From Fasciolopsis buskii (Eukaryota > Platyhelminthes > Trematoda > Plagiorchiida > Fasciolidae): 64,000 nt of DNA. The position numbers were made by a program, and so were the translations under genes. The DNA lies in assembly GCA_008360955.1 (NCBI GenBank), contig LUCM01001569.1:1-64000 (forward strand), written 5' to 3'. The notes under the pieces are model-generated. The model was not told where the DNA came from, did no database searches, and saw only the letters and a list, made by a program, of their open reading frames with translations. Below, in pieces: positions 14,943 through 27,390 of the stretch; the first letter of the stretch is position 1, and each line of letters starts with the position of its first letter.

Positions 14943-17387
14943 GTAAGTGAACCTCTTCTGTCCTTCTGACCACCTATTGCCAATCGTAATCACCATCAAT
15001 CTTTAGATTTCTAAGATATTTCAATGACTATATTCATTGCGTTATACCTGCGGCATAAATGAGAGCGTGCTAACTGATCACAATCAGTACTGAAGTTCGA
15101 AGCTTGAATAAGTTGTTGTAATTACCGAAATTCCTTTCACCGTTACATTTTTGGAATGAAGCATTTCCAACTGACTTTATAACGTTGTATAAGGACTTCA
15201 AGGAAACAAAATCGGCCATAGTCACGGCCTGTTTGTAATGGGTGTGAGTCTAAACAGTTATAAGTTAAGGCTCGTGACCCCAGTTATCAAGCTGAACTCC
15301 TTCGGACATAGAGAGTGAAGATCTGTCGAGATATGCTAGGAATATACCCTCAGAGAGGTGGGATCTATGATTTATCCTAGGTTGCAGTCAATGAAGCTAA
15401 TTAATCTTCTTGACCGACAAAATTCATTCTTTGACTCAATGCTACGGTGAAAATTGTGCCTCACTAAACAGCTCGACTAATTTCTTATTAACCGGCACAT
15501 TCTATGCAGTGTCAGCATTTATTTTACTTGCTAACGAAACCCAAGGTCATTTGTGCCCATTTTGTCAAGCCATCACATTTTTTTCACGTGACAACCCAAC
15601 GGGAGGCTAGTAATAACAATTTTTGTTAACGCTCCAGTGTACTTGATGGAAGTATACTTTGGAACAAGATCACATTTTCATAATATTTTCACAAGAAACG
15701 TTAACTAGAGCATATTTTGTTGGGAATGATCAACCAAGATGAAATAGAGGCTACTTTGTTTCCAATAAATAACGTGTCGAAATATTTTTACTCCCAGAGC
15801 AGCAGTAACACATACCAAAGGAGTGTTATGTTTTATGACAGAAAGAAAAGAATACTTGTATAACGCTGTAATTGTTGATTGGTGTGGATCATGCGCGGCT
15901 GGCGACAAAAGACCGTCTGCTGTCTCTATCTACATACTTAGATTTGTGTGGACTTCATTTTGGCGATTTGTTAGTTTTGCCGAAGATCATATGTTGCACG
16001 GTGGTTCACAAGATCACGGTTTGCAGAGCAGGTCTTTATTTGAGTAACATTTATCGAAAACGGAGTTATTAACAACAATGGAGTTGAGTGTAATCAACCT
16101 TGACAGTGAATTCTAATCGAAGGCAATCTAAGTAAAGCGAATTATGTGGTAACTATTCGGAAAACCATTTTTGATCGCCACTTCAGAATCTTTCTAGGAA
16201 AACTGCTCACAGTATGAAATAACTCCCGATGCCAACACTTTTTGGGTTTTATGTGAGAATTGATAGCTCTTTATTTATCGGCTATTATATCTTTGCGATC
16301 AGGATGAATTTCTAGTAAAGATCACGTCATGCCCTAATACTAGCCTTGTTTTTTTCCGTAAAGAAGACCGATTATTCTTGCATGCAGTATCACCTTTGAA
16401 TTCCGAATCCAGGTGTGCAAAGGTTAACCACATAATTTAAGTTCATGGTACCATCTTGGTCGTTTTGATGTGTGAAGGATTGGATAAATCAGTAAACTGA
16501 TAAAGAAAACAAGCGTACGGTTCATCTAACTGTGGCTCACTGTACGTGCACTAATCTAAATTTGTCATCGAAGATAATTTACCGACTATTTTCGAGGCTT
16601 TGTGACATTCGAGCCTGGCGTCTAGATCACAACCGTGTCATCACCAGTAACATCGTCAGCAAGCACTGAGGACGTAACTTCATTCTTAAATTTGTTTTGC
16701 TTATGTTACGAAGTTTCTTGCATTTATAGAGTTTATCGTATCAGGATAGGTTTAGTTGTAAGTTTCTCGCAATGAATTTGTGTATGGATCATACTGTGGC
16801 CAGCTAATCATGAATAATCTTGGTTTTCGTGGTAACTTCGTCTAAATGGATTAATAAAATTTAACAACCATCTTTGCACGTGGTTTCTTAATGTCTGGTT
16901 TCTCGCCTTAGGTCAAAGCGTTCTATTTTTCAGGGTCGAAAGTAAGAGTAAACAATTAAAGCAGTTTATGGAATTCAAACTAACATTGGTTTGTCAAGAC
17001 AGTGGCAACAATCATTGATGTTTACCATTTCATCAAAATGTGACACTTTCACACGGCATAAAATACGTTCGCCTATGCCCTGATGTTTGCCAAGCATTGT
17101 TGGATAGGAACAGGCCTGCATTTGTCTTGCAAGGTATGGTGCAATTTTGTTCGAATGACAGCCATGGGTTGTAATGCAGTTGTTTATCTAACAGTACACA
17201 TTGCTCATCTCAGAAAAAAATAGATGAAAATAATGCTGGACTAAAAAAAACATTTGGGTGAAAATCTGACCTTGATCTCTGTAACAGGATTGAATTGTTT
17301 TGTTTACCATTTTGTGCTTTTTAACTAGTTGAACTATTATGAATAATCACTAACACTAACACAATCATTATTTTTGCATGAAACTAG

Positions 17388-17585
17388 TCTCCCGTTAAAT
17401 GGGAACTGTGGAAAGAAACAGTACGACTGGCGCCACCTATTCCCAAGGATACCACATTTCACGAGATCATCGTACCAACAGTGGAGACAGCACGATGCTA
17501 TCACTTACTCGAACTGTTTATTCATCATTGTAAACCGTGTCTCTTCGTCGGTCCAACTGGGACAGGTAAATCCTGCTACATTCTG
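17388..17585 (+). CDS. DNAH7: Dynein heavy chain exon 7: AAA3 P-loop
   Basis: 66 codons in phase 0 after TGAAACTAG, donor GTACGT at 17586. It contains [18 protein letters not shown] and the nearly invariant FHEIIVPT, which begin AAA3. The P-loop GPTGTGKS lies at 17550-17573, with the lysine and serine needed for nucleotide binding. AAA3 ATP turnover gates the force cycle of AAA1. The exon ends CYIL and continues into exon 8 as DFLLNKL. Confidence 0.95.
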
Positions 17586-17704
17586 GTACGTTCATATTCT
17601 GTCGTATGCAATCTCACGTTGGTTGACTCCAAAATGCGCTGGTTTTTTTCACAAAATACCAATTACGTGTAAACTAACTGAATCATCCACAACAATCAAA
17701 TTCG

Positions 17705-18244
17705 TCATTGCAAATGACACCTTGAATAGAAAAAAATTCCCATGTCACAAGATGTTAATCGCATTCCGCGCTCCGATGTCTGTCTTACACTCAAGTTGAC
17801 CCGGTTAGGAAGTGAGTAGTCTAAATATCGGTCCAGTAGTTTTGAATTACTACACATGAGTGAAGCCAGTGTGTAGGCTGGACACCAAATGATCTTCATA
17901 TTTGAATTACAAAACCAATGAGTTATCGTGACCTGCGGTATTCGCACATTTCCTAAGGTTAAATCACTATTCTGCTCTATGTAGAATACAGTGTTAGAGC
18001 CTTTATTTGATATCATATAACTCGCGCGTATTAGGAAGCCATATATTGCGAGACACAGGACTAGAGTTGCAAGTTCTATATGACGTGCAAGCGAATTAAT
18101 GCCCTTTCTCTTGATATGTTTTAGGTGAAATGGGCAGAAGTTAGTGATTTTGATGGAGATAGATAGCTTGTGTTTACTGTTTACGTCACTGTCAAAACAG
18201 TGGCAATTATGAAATGCCTTCTGAAATGTTGTTATTTTGTTCAA
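17705..18244 (-). other. Orphan 179-codon open frame, antisense in intron 7
   Basis: This is the longest open frame on either strand, outside the exons, that I cannot tie to a known element (a 185-codon frame in the LINE at 59.8-60.4 kb is longer). It is uninterrupted for 179 codons in AT-rich sequence. The predicted protein has several Cys residues and short hydrophobic runs (LVLCLAIYGFLI) but no motif that I recognise. There is no obvious promoter or splice context. It may be a fragment of an unrecognised transposon or a chance frame. Confidence 0.25.
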
Positions 18245-19079
18245 ACCTTAGTGTAGTAAATTCAACGTAATATTTCTCAGTTACGTTCTTTTTCACGATA
18301 TTCACATTCCAGACCTCACTCGAAGCTTTCGAAAGACCTCAAATTCATTTTCGTACAATTGCATTCGAGTTTAAAAAAGGACGGAAGTCCACTCAAAAAT
18401 TTGATTTTGAAAAATTGCGCCAATTTTTTTCTCGCTATGCTCACAGTGGAAAAAGATTCCGTGATGACTGCCTAATGATTTTTAGCTTCAACAGTTCGAC
18501 ATTCAACCATTCAATTTTAGGCGATATGCATATATATATATATCGTTTACACGTAAAATGCAACCTAACATGCGTGTCACGAACCCCTTGACTGATGATC
18601 TGGTGGTGCCTTTGGACGGCAAATCCGCTTCATGGCTATCAAAACCCTTCAATTCGGATGTTAGTAGGATTTTCTGAGGTAACCAATGCTTAGGGTTTGC
18701 ATACACGTATTCTTGGTCAACCTAACCGACGGAGTGTAATCAAAACAAATCAGGATCGACAGAAAGTTCGCATGCTTATCTTGGCCTTGTTGGCTAGACT
18801 CACGAAAGAAATTCGCTTCTAATAGGTCAGCGTATGCAAGTCCAAAAAGTGCTCCTTTCAATGAGTTGCCCGTTTCTCGTCTATCTTACTACCACCCTCT
18901 GAATTCGTTGTTATGCTTCGTTAAATGTGAATTGGGTGAGTTACTCTCCATATTACTTTCAGACTACTCGGCTTGTAGGAATGATAAAACAAATCTGGAC
19001 CGTCCGTTCAAAACAAATCTAATCGGACGTTAAATGATGAGAGAACATCCTTATTTAGCATTGCGTGGATGATCAGTTT

Positions 19080-20300
19080 TTCGTCCAATTCGGACACTTT
19101 GCCAATCGTCAAATCCAAAGAAAATCACAAGGGAATTAGTTTTTTCAAGCATCGCCTCCTGGACATTGTCGCTTGCTGATTATTTAGTACGCGCAAAGGC
19201 GTATGAGTGACAGTCAACCCGGTTTCCATTCCGGCCGTTCCAAAAAACCACGATTTACTGAAGGATGTCGGATAAAAATTCATTTCGTTTGTCCAATCTC
19301 CTTATGAGAGTAGCTGGAGCCAAATACATGACTGCGACGAGTTTACCACGAGACGTGTTGTTAGTCAGGGTTCCATCCTTTCACTGGTTTTCCTTCAGCT
19401 ATGAAATTGACAGCATAATAGAAATCCCCTTATCCTGCGAGAATATTGACAGTGACATTTGCAAAAACAGGAAACTGCCTGATTTGGGATATGCATGCAC
19501 CATTTTCTTGCTGAGTGAAGACTCAGTTAAGCTGTAGGTTTTCCTCGATAGTCAAACGAAAATCTCTGTATGTTTGGGATGTGTTTTGTACCTTCAAAGT
19601 AAGAAATGCTGTTGCAAGGATGAACTGGCTCGAAACTGAACCTCTTCCTTGCTGGGCAAGGATTAGTTGAGGTGAATAGATTTAGTTTATTGGGTAGTTG
19701 TATTTCATCAAATGATCGTGTATCGGAAGAAGTGTCTTCGCGCATACAAAAGACCCGATTCTTATTCACTCATTTGAGGCATTTGTGGAGCTTGCGTGAC
19801 ATCTGGTTAAAGTTAAGAGGTTAAGTGTACACGACATCAGTGACGTTGGTTGTGCCCTGCGGCCCAGCAAAAGATATGCAAAGACTTTTAATGTTTGAAA
19901 ATCGTTCTCCTAGTAGAGTTGGTAGGATATGGTGGAAAAATGTTGGCCGTACATTACAGCGTAGGCATAGGCCTAGGATCTAGTCTTAAGAACAGGGACT
20001 GAATCAGGTCTTCTGATGACATAGAAAAGAAGTATGAAAAAATTAATCAGTTGACTAGCTAGTGTTGGTACAGTCAGACAAATGGATTGGGGTCCACGAG
20101 TTCCTTCCAGGAGACAACTGGAAACAATGTGCTATAAGTCGGTGGAGTTCTTGTATTCGAAAACCCTTTTTCTCTCTGGAATCCTTCAACTTGTGTTCGG
20201 TCTCTCACTGTTCCTCTTTTTTCTGATTTAAGTAGATGGTAGTGTGCGACAACAACTAAAGCCGGAACACGTAAGTTCAAGACTAACGGTTGTAAAAATT
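19080..20300 (+). mobile_element. RTE-type LINE fragment, reverse transcriptase to C-terminus
   Basis: Decayed but ordered RTE landmarks appear on the + strand. HKGISF at about 19.13 kb resembles NHRGISL, and SQPGFHSGRS at about 19.21 kb resembles QAGFRPGRG. At 19.36-19.54 kb come VPSFHWFSFSYEID (for VRQGCPLSPFLFNFVID), GYACTIFLLSED (for EYADDIALLSED) and VKL. Near 20.09 kb comes GWGPR. The catalytic YADD is mutated to YACT and frames are broken, so it is inactive. Confidence 0.65.
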
Positions 20301-22520
20301 GGACTGAACTGAATTCCAGTGAAGTCGTTAAGCTGGTCTGAGGCTCTGTTTATAGCTTGCCTTATGGCAGGATAGAGCCATATACAGGGCCGAGTAGTGA
20401 TCTAATTTGATACACCGGGACAGCGATTCAGAAATATGGAGGAGGACTGACGTAGCGTACCATTGTAACAAGAAAGCAGGGCCAGTGAAATAAGTAATTG
20501 GTGACCCAGTCAGACAGTTCGTATCAGCAGACCACTCAATGTCTTGAATGAACAACTTACCAGACCATCCTCAGGCTAGACCGGTTTTTTGTTTAGCGGC
20601 TTATCCATTGTCTGTTTTGGCTTTTTCCCTGGGGCCACCATGAAATTCTTCCTCATTAGTCGATTCCATTGTCTCGGTTGGCCGTTCATAATGGAGTTCC
20701 TAACCTAAGGCATCTTGTTGTCTACAGGGGTTCTGATGCAGTGTTCGAAACTCCCGATGAGGCTCCGTTTGCCGTCATCGATCTGTTTCCGGTTTATTAG
20801 GTACTGTTTCTCTGTTCGGTTGCCGTTGATTTATTGGCATGAGGGGTCAATCAAACCGTTTCAGATGTTTCGATGACGGTTTCCATTGCGCTTCCAAATT
20901 CGTATGTCCGGAAACACAACACGACAGAGAATTACCTAGGTCCTCAGGTAAAAATTTCTAGAATTGTCTGGAAAGAAAGATTAGATTAATAGGCAGCTCA
21001 TCAATTTTCCGGATTTTGAAAAGCGCCATGACAAGTACAATTAGTGAATAATCAATAATATTCATCTAACGGTTTATAGGAAACATGTCAAAGGGATTTA
21101 GGTAATTATCACCGTTCTCGGAAGAAATGCGAGGTACTGATCCGTAACCTAATGAAATTTTTTTCAAAATGCATCTTTATTCGTGTTTTTTTCATTACGG
21201 AACTCGTAATCATCTTTGTCTCTTGGAAATGGTTTCAGTTAACAAAGAAATAAAGTACGTAGCCGGAAGGACGCCTCTCGGATGCTATATTCATAAGTAG
21301 AACATGTAATGTCCGTGCATGGACATAAGGGAACCAGACATAAATTTCACGGTCAGCCTATCGCATTGACGAAAGGAAATTATTCAATAATCATAACCGA
21401 TGCCTCACTCGAAGGGCGAGACTTTCAAAATCTCCAAGCAATTTGCCGTCATAGAACTACGAGTTCAGTTACCGAACGACTGCGTTTGTGGACAGACACG
21501 AAGTACTTTGTTGATATAATGTATGATTATCAGTGCCAATGCAGACCACACGAATAATCGAAGAGCGGAGCGGATGATTAAACAGATTTGTGACTGGTTC
21601 CACTAGTCTACTGTGTAGCACGCCGTGTAACTAAGGCTGAGTATCTATTTTCGGCAGTGAATCACATTACTTAGTGGTTTTTGTTTTATCTGTTCCAGGC
21701 AGTTCTCAAAACCAAGAGGTTTCTTAATTTTCATGTGGCCTGGAGGCTAGTGTAAAGGGTTGCAAAATCGCTGTTTTCCATTTGCCATTACAGCCTCTGA
21801 TTTTAGCCATTTATATCAATGCATTGGCATGAGCACGAATCACTGAAAGCAAGCTTCTTCCCCATCTTGTATGCTCCATAAGTCACTATTAAATTTGAAA
21901 ATAATTTGGGACATCCATAACGCTCTGTCATACACGGGGAATATGTGTGAAAATCCCATCATCTAGATCGTTTGTTTAGTACTCGTTCCGATCGGGTTGC
22001 CTTGGCGTTTCTGAAGAAGAAATACAACGGTTTCCTTGTGACTCTTCCTGTTTAACTCTTGAAACTACGGCTTTTATGGTAAAGCCTTTGGCTTCGGCTT
22101 TTGACACAAACGAATTCAAAAGACTTGCTAGATCACTGCTGATCTGTATGTTGTCCGCGAACGGAGTTAACTTCAACTTACGCACTTTAACCTGATCAAG
22201 AACAAACAGAGTTTTCCGTCGAGAGTAAATCTTTCCCGGCATTTGAGTCTGTTAACCTGTCAGGTGAAATATTTTTACATCGTTTTGTTTTTTTTTTTTC
22301 TTTTGCCAAACAGCTCGCAACCGATTTGATATTTGCTAACTGCAAATAAATTGTTGCTGTAGGTCAAAGATCAGAATTATTTACCCGTGATGGAATGCCA
22401 CAAATTCAAAATAAGTTGCGTTAAGTTTTTGTTTAGTGCTCGTCCACTTCCCTTTTAATCACCGCACCGAAGCGTCAGGACTGAATAATGTGGTCCGAGA
22501 CCACTTCCCTGCATTTGGCT

Positions 22521-22650
22521 GGCGGTGGCCAAGTGGATGTGGTCGCGGCATTTTGACGTAAAGGTCGCGGGTTCGAATCCTCTCGCCGCCGGTCAACTTC
22601 CCCACTTGGCAGCCTTCTGCTCGCCGCTGCCCCCTTCCTGAAAAATGATA
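22521..22650 (+). mobile_element. tRNA-derived SINE (head at 22521-22590)
   Basis: GGCGGTG at 22521-22527 can pair with CGCCGCC at 22584-22590 as an acceptor stem. TGGCCAAGTGG resembles a Pol III A box and GGTTCGAATCC a B box. The T-stem has mismatches, so it is not a good functional tRNA. A C-rich body (CAACTTCCCCACTTGGCAGCC) follows and resembles the body of the SINE at 33.85 kb. It is most likely a SINE copy. Confidence 0.55.
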
Positions 22651-23044
22651 TACATTACTATTTCATAAAGGAATTGAAAGATAAAAGATAAGCGTATCTT
22701 ACCATAAAACTGATCGGTGACGAATGAGGTAGAAGCGATGTAAAATGAATATTCGTTTGTCGACAGTGAACAAGCGACTGGGTGGGACAGTTGTCGACTT
22801 TACAACTGTCACGTTGACGAAACTGCTTGTTCGGCCGGAGAGGAATCTGATTTTCAAGCTGTAACTTCCTTGATTCTAACATCTTTATTCATACATATAT
22901 GTATGATGTAAAATCCGAAAACGTACAGCTGATTTGACTTAATTTTAGTCCCATGTAACCTTGAGAATTAGACCAATCATGATGGGTGAAAACTTGTTCA
23001 ATAGGCGGTGTTTTCAACGCCTCAAATCTACATTAACATTTTAG

Positions 23045-23298
23045 GATTTCCTGCTGAACAAGCTTCCCAAAGATGTGTACAAGCCGAACAATTTGAACTT
23101 TTCCGCACAAACCAGTGCAAATCAGACGCAGAATATTATTCTTTCGAAACTCGATCGACGTCGTAAAGGTGTATTCGGTCCACCAATGGGCAAAAAGATG
23201 ATTGTATTTGTGGATGATCTGAACATGCCCATTCGAGAGATCTACGGAGCCCAACCTCCAATTGAACTCCTTCGACAGTGGTTAGACCATTGGAACTG
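23045..23298 (+). CDS. DNAH7: Dynein heavy chain exon 8: AAA3 Walker B
   Basis: 84 codons plus two bases (phase 2 at the end), from TTTTAG to the donor GTAAGA at 23299. It contains [30 protein letters not shown] and the Walker [11 protein letters not shown] at 23201-23230, then [19 protein letters not shown]. The final Trp codon is split as TG|G across intron 8 and completed by the first base of exon 9, giving WNWYDL. All AAA3 catalytic residues are present. Confidence 0.95.
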
Positions 23299-25666
23299 GT
23301 AAGAAATAACGTGATACTATGTGTTACAATTTTTGCGTGGTATGGCTGGCACCGTATGCGTTTGTCCAGTTCGCATTGTAAACTCGAACACCCACATGTA
23401 TGTACACCCAAGGGCAAAGTTTTGTGCGCTTGGCCGTAAGGATGCACTCCAATCTCGACGATATTATCGTTTAGATGCACACGGGTCCGGCACGTGATCC
23501 TTATGTGCAGATTTTGGCCCTCACAATTGTGCTCTTGACTGAACACTCATTTCTGAATCTCTTCAGATCCTCTACTAGTTTCCGGGTAATATTTTGCCCT
23601 CCCTGGGCGTGTATCAGTCATGTCTCCTTCTTTCTCAACTCATAACCCATTAAGACCACCTTTGCAAATGATAGAACCCAACCAATGTAATGGCCACCCA
23701 ACCAGAAGCGGCATACGAAAAGAATTATTCTTCTGAAGCCCCACCTGGTTGATTTGACCACAAGTTCACGCCCTAAATGGGCGAGATTAAGATCAAATAG
23801 GTAGCAAACAATGTATACAGGCCAAATGGAAACAGGGTCTGTTTGCCCAAGGATTCTACATGCGACATTCAATTGTAATGACTCCACATTTTCGACCCCT
23901 TGTGCCGATTTTGCACCACATGAGTTGCTAATCTCGTGTGTAATTGCTCCAGCTAAGTACTGACAAAAATTCATCTGGTCTGGCATGCATACACGCTCCA
24001 GAACTATTATTTTTCACACTCAGCTTCTCCGGATAATAAATTCGTTGGCATGCAACACTCCGAGAAACTTTGGAGTAAACTGACAGTTGCATAAAGATAG
24101 TTGTTTTAAGCTTTCTAAAATAGCTGATGGGAATAGTCCCGACTAATGATAGAGAATGATGAGCGTGGTATGCAACAGGGCAGGCAAACATAAGGAGCAA
24201 TGGGTAGCCCTGAATCCTTTGTTTGTCATTGAAATTTTCGTAAATCGTAGGTCACTGTAGCTCACCGCAGAGAGCATGGGCTCTGAGAGGAACATGATGA
24301 GATGACACCTTTTGGTGCTTATTTTCATTACCATGGTTTCAACAACATCCAGAACACAACGAACAAATGCTGAATGAACGAAGCCGTTTACTGAACTTCG
24401 TTATTTGTTAAATTGATCCAACTGTAAAGTGTCAGAACATCATTCGGTTTTGTAACTCTACTGGCATTGCACTTGTCTCACAAATGCGTGATGTAGAATC
24501 CCGTCGAGGTCGAAGACTGTTCAAAGTTAGATTAATTTGACATTTGTCGAGATATATCAAATTGATCTTCATCATTGGTATTGCGGCCTGATGCTGACAA
24601 TTTATTTTTTATATGTTACGAAAAATGTTCGTCAGAAAGCGATGCCTATCCGCACTCGTCACGTTCATCAAGTCTTGCTGATCCAGTCCAATCAGTCGAC
24701 AATGAAACAACCAAATAGTGTATATTTAAGCAAAAGTATCTTAGTCGTTTGCATTCTATTCGGCATATACGAAATCCAGTTAATTTTTCTCGCACTTTTG
24801 CAAGCGACTGAAGTGCAGTTGTTACAAAGCAAATCACATGGTCTTCGTAATTTGGCACCATTGTCTACAAATCTAGAACTCATACATCGTAAATCCATTC
24901 AACACAGAAGTTCAGACGAAAGTGATTAGTTCTACTGAAATAGCACATTCTTCAGGTGATGACCAAGAGCGACGTCGATATATTGTCGCTCTTCTCCGTC
25001 CGTTTACGTCTTGTTTAACAAACAAATTTACACTAACAATCCAGCTAGTATGACAAGATATGAAGGTGAATAGAATGTATGCAAAGCACTAGGTTGCTAC
25101 GTCCCCATGCCATCTAGAAGTGTCAAGTAGATGCAAAATAAGAATTCATACTACCTATGACGTTTTGTTACTGTTTCTGAGGATCAAAAACCAAATGCGG
25201 ATTATTGATTATGGGCGAATACGAGGCATTGGATACAAAACTTATCACATTTGCGGCCTATTATTGCCGTGAATTCTGTATGCCCTTTTACTCGCATAAA
25301 GTCACTTTTGTTTTCGCTTTTCACACCCCGGATTTCTGACGATCAGTCTCAAACTTCCCCATTTTCTAAATTTCATAATTCCTAAATTGGCAAAGATATC
25401 TCTCTTATGTTACTACTCATTCGGCTAATGGGAAATTTTAGTGAAATTTTGTAATTCCAGTGCCGTGGAGCAAAAGGCCGAATTTCGACCTCAACACGGA
25501 CGGCTTTTTTTGCTAATCTCCAAGCTTTCTAATCCAGTCTGCTTATGTCGTTGTCTTGATGAACGTAGGCCATGAAAGCTGTAAGAGCTAAACAACCTAG
25601 ACATGACCGCTTAATCTGATAGTAAAAGCTTCAGCAGTGAAGCGACTGAATGACGCGTGGAAGACG

Positions 25667-25897
25667 CTAAATGATCCATCTCGCCTTAGTGTTTGAACCG
25701 TATTGACTGCGAGGGGTCGGTATGGCGCTGGTTAACGTCTTGATAATCCATCTGAATGGCCACTTAGTGCAATGCTCTTGACCTCGGTCGGACAGACGCC
25801 TGGTTATTCTGCCGACATGTTCCGCTTCACAGTAACAGGGACAAGAACAAATACAAAACTGTACAACTTTTAAGTGGGTGCCATGAAGATATGTCAT
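25667..25897 (-). pseudogene. Possible GIY-YIG nuclease fragment (Penelope-like)
   Basis: The - strand frame reads FCICSCPCYCEAEHVGRITRRLSDRGQEH. Read as Y-x-C-x-C-G...YIGRT-x-R-x-L...R-x-x-EH, this resembles the GIY-YIG endonuclease of Penelope-like retroelements. The Cys pair, the VGR-x-TRRLSDR core and the EH end are suggestive. No reverse transcriptase was recognised beside it. Tentative. Confidence 0.35.
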
Positions 25898-25929
25898 TCC
25901 TAAATTTGGCTAGTTCAGTATTCCACCCA

Positions 25930-27390
25930 AAGGCTTTGTCCTGTCACTAATATTTGGTGGTCTTATGCAGACAGAACTTATCGTTCTTAGACGCTTAGCT
26001 CCCTGATACTACTCTTAAAAATGTCTCTTCAGTTTGCGCCAAATCAAGCAAATCCAGTTTGGATGTTGTCAATTTTATCGTCCACCAGAACACTGAATCC
26101 ACAAAATCCATTCAGTGTGCTTTCCTAAATTTTTCACTCGTGTTTCGCCGTCCATCCTCCTTCACAAGCTGGAAATGTCCGATTATCCTTAACCTGGTAT
26201 GTATTAGTAGCAGGAAACTGAATGTTTAGTGAAATAATTCACTCACCATGTGATTTCATTGCTCAACTGTCCATTAAGAAACCATGGAAGCACTGTACAC
26301 CTGTTTCATCCTTGTTAGGAATCATTAGCAGCGCACATCCATCGCGCCCGAACTGCGATGCGAACCCGAAAGGAAGGATTCTGAGTCGAATGCCTTAGCC
26401 AGGGCGCTGCTACCGGGCAGGGTCTCGACGATATTTGAACTTCACCACCTATCCGTCACTGATCTGCACGGCCACGGGCCGCGAGTGCACAGCAATGGAC
26501 CCCTACTGATAGACGACTTCTCTGCATGTAGCCTAAATACGACGAAAGCTTTGGACATGACTTACAGAGCTTGGCTACTTGGTATTGGTTAGTAGTAGGA
26601 GATTGAATGTTCTAATGAAATAATTCACCAAGCGATATCATCGCCCAACCCAGCACTAACAAACCTTGACATATCTGACTGCTTCACCAACAGAACGATC
26701 TGGCCGAAACTTAGCAGCAGGGCTGGTAAACGATTCAAGAATTATTCAAGTTGTTCTTTCTCCCTTTTTGTTTCTAAAGTACACTAGCAATCTAGCAGTT
26801 AGCTCTCCCGATCAGGTATTCAGATACATTAATGATATTACTTTCTGTCGACCCCAAGCTGGAAATGATTATTTCCTCAACTTGACCAGCAACTTAAACC
26901 CAAATGTACGATTTCCCTAATCATGCTCCTCCAAACCTCAATTAATCAAAATCTGTGTAGTTTCCGTTCACAGTTTCCAGTTTACGCACTAACTAGAGTA
27001 GATTTCCTCAAATGCTTAAAAATCACTACCGACAAAAAATTGCGCTAGTTGTCTCATATTTAGAACTGTCTAGGAAACAGAAGACTGACCCCCAGCATGA
27101 AGAGGCAGAGACACTTCGGAGAAGTTTGCCCAGCGATCCTTTAACTCGCCGGTCATTTCGGTTAGCTTATGCAAGCAAAACTGCAGAATTCTTCAACGGA
27201 TCTTGTCTGTCATCAGTTGTTTCCTATACTGCTGAAAGGACTATCTAACAACCTGACAGTATAAAACTATTTACTTGTGAAAGGCCTGCCCATTTGATTC
27301 CTTTGACTATTCACTCTTTTGTCTCAATGTGTACCGCACCAGCCATCATAGATATCTGTAGAAACTCAACCGTTCCTTACACAGGTTGAA
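25930..27390 (+). mobile_element. Jockey/CR1-like LINE reverse transcriptase, decayed and interrupted
   Basis: RT blocks follow in order: CAFLNFSLVF (for FLDFSSAF) at about 26.12 kb; after the nested repeat, SRIIQVVLSPFLFLKYTSNL and FRYINDITFC (for YADDITFC) at 26.73-26.85 kb; then FLKCLKITTDKKLR (for YLGVTLDKKLR) near 27.01 kb; and ICRNSTVPY near 27.36 kb. The last block matches IYRNSTVSYLARIL in the LINE at 35.4-37.9 kb, so both belong to one family. The catalytic YADD is YIND and several stops are present: inactive. Confidence 0.65.
26197..26664 (+). repeat. About 465-bp repeat with terminal direct repeats, nested in a LINE
   Basis: The left terminal repeat (about 26197-26285: GGTATGTATTAGTAGCAGG, AAATAATTCACTCACC, ending AAGAAACC) recurs at the right end (about 26579-26664: GGTATTGGTTAGTAGTAGG, AAATAATTCACCAAGCG, ending AACAAACC). 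The interior (about 290 bp) contains TGTTTCATCCTTGTTAGGAA and is non-coding. Related copies lie at 61313-61810 and, more diverged, near 47995-48110. The structure is like a TRIM element or a tandem-repeat dimer. It splits LINE coding sequence on both sides, so it is the younger insertion. Confidence 0.6.

Larger units (their letters stand above)
9018..17387 (+). other. Intron 6 (8.4 kb): LINE remnant and two candidate microexons
   Basis: The intron carries a minus-strand RTE-type LINE 3' fragment at 11.31-11.84 kb, an (AATAAC)n run at about 12875-12900 and two microexon candidates. The rest (9.0-11.3, 11.9-12.9, 13.0-14.9 and 15.0-17.3 kb) is AT-rich with only short open frames that I cannot assign. 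The 3' end is TTATTTTTGCATGAAACTAG. Confidence 0.7.
17586..23044 (+). other. Intron 7 (5.5 kb): LINE fragment, SINE, orphan open frame
   Basis: It holds the antisense 179-codon open frame (17705-18244), an RTE-type LINE fragment (about 19.08-20.30 kb) and a tRNA-derived SINE head (22.52 kb). I recognise nothing in 18.3-19.0 and 20.3-22.5 kb. Confidence 0.7.

Noticed and set aside
17374..17799. 141-codon frame overlapping exon 7
   Set aside because: It is out of frame with the conserved AAA3 sequence, which lies in the frame used for exon 7 with correct splice sites.
22521..22590. Functional tRNA gene
   Set aside because: Acceptor stem and A/B boxes are present, but the T-stem is mismatched, there is no clean anticodon arm, and a SINE-like body follows.
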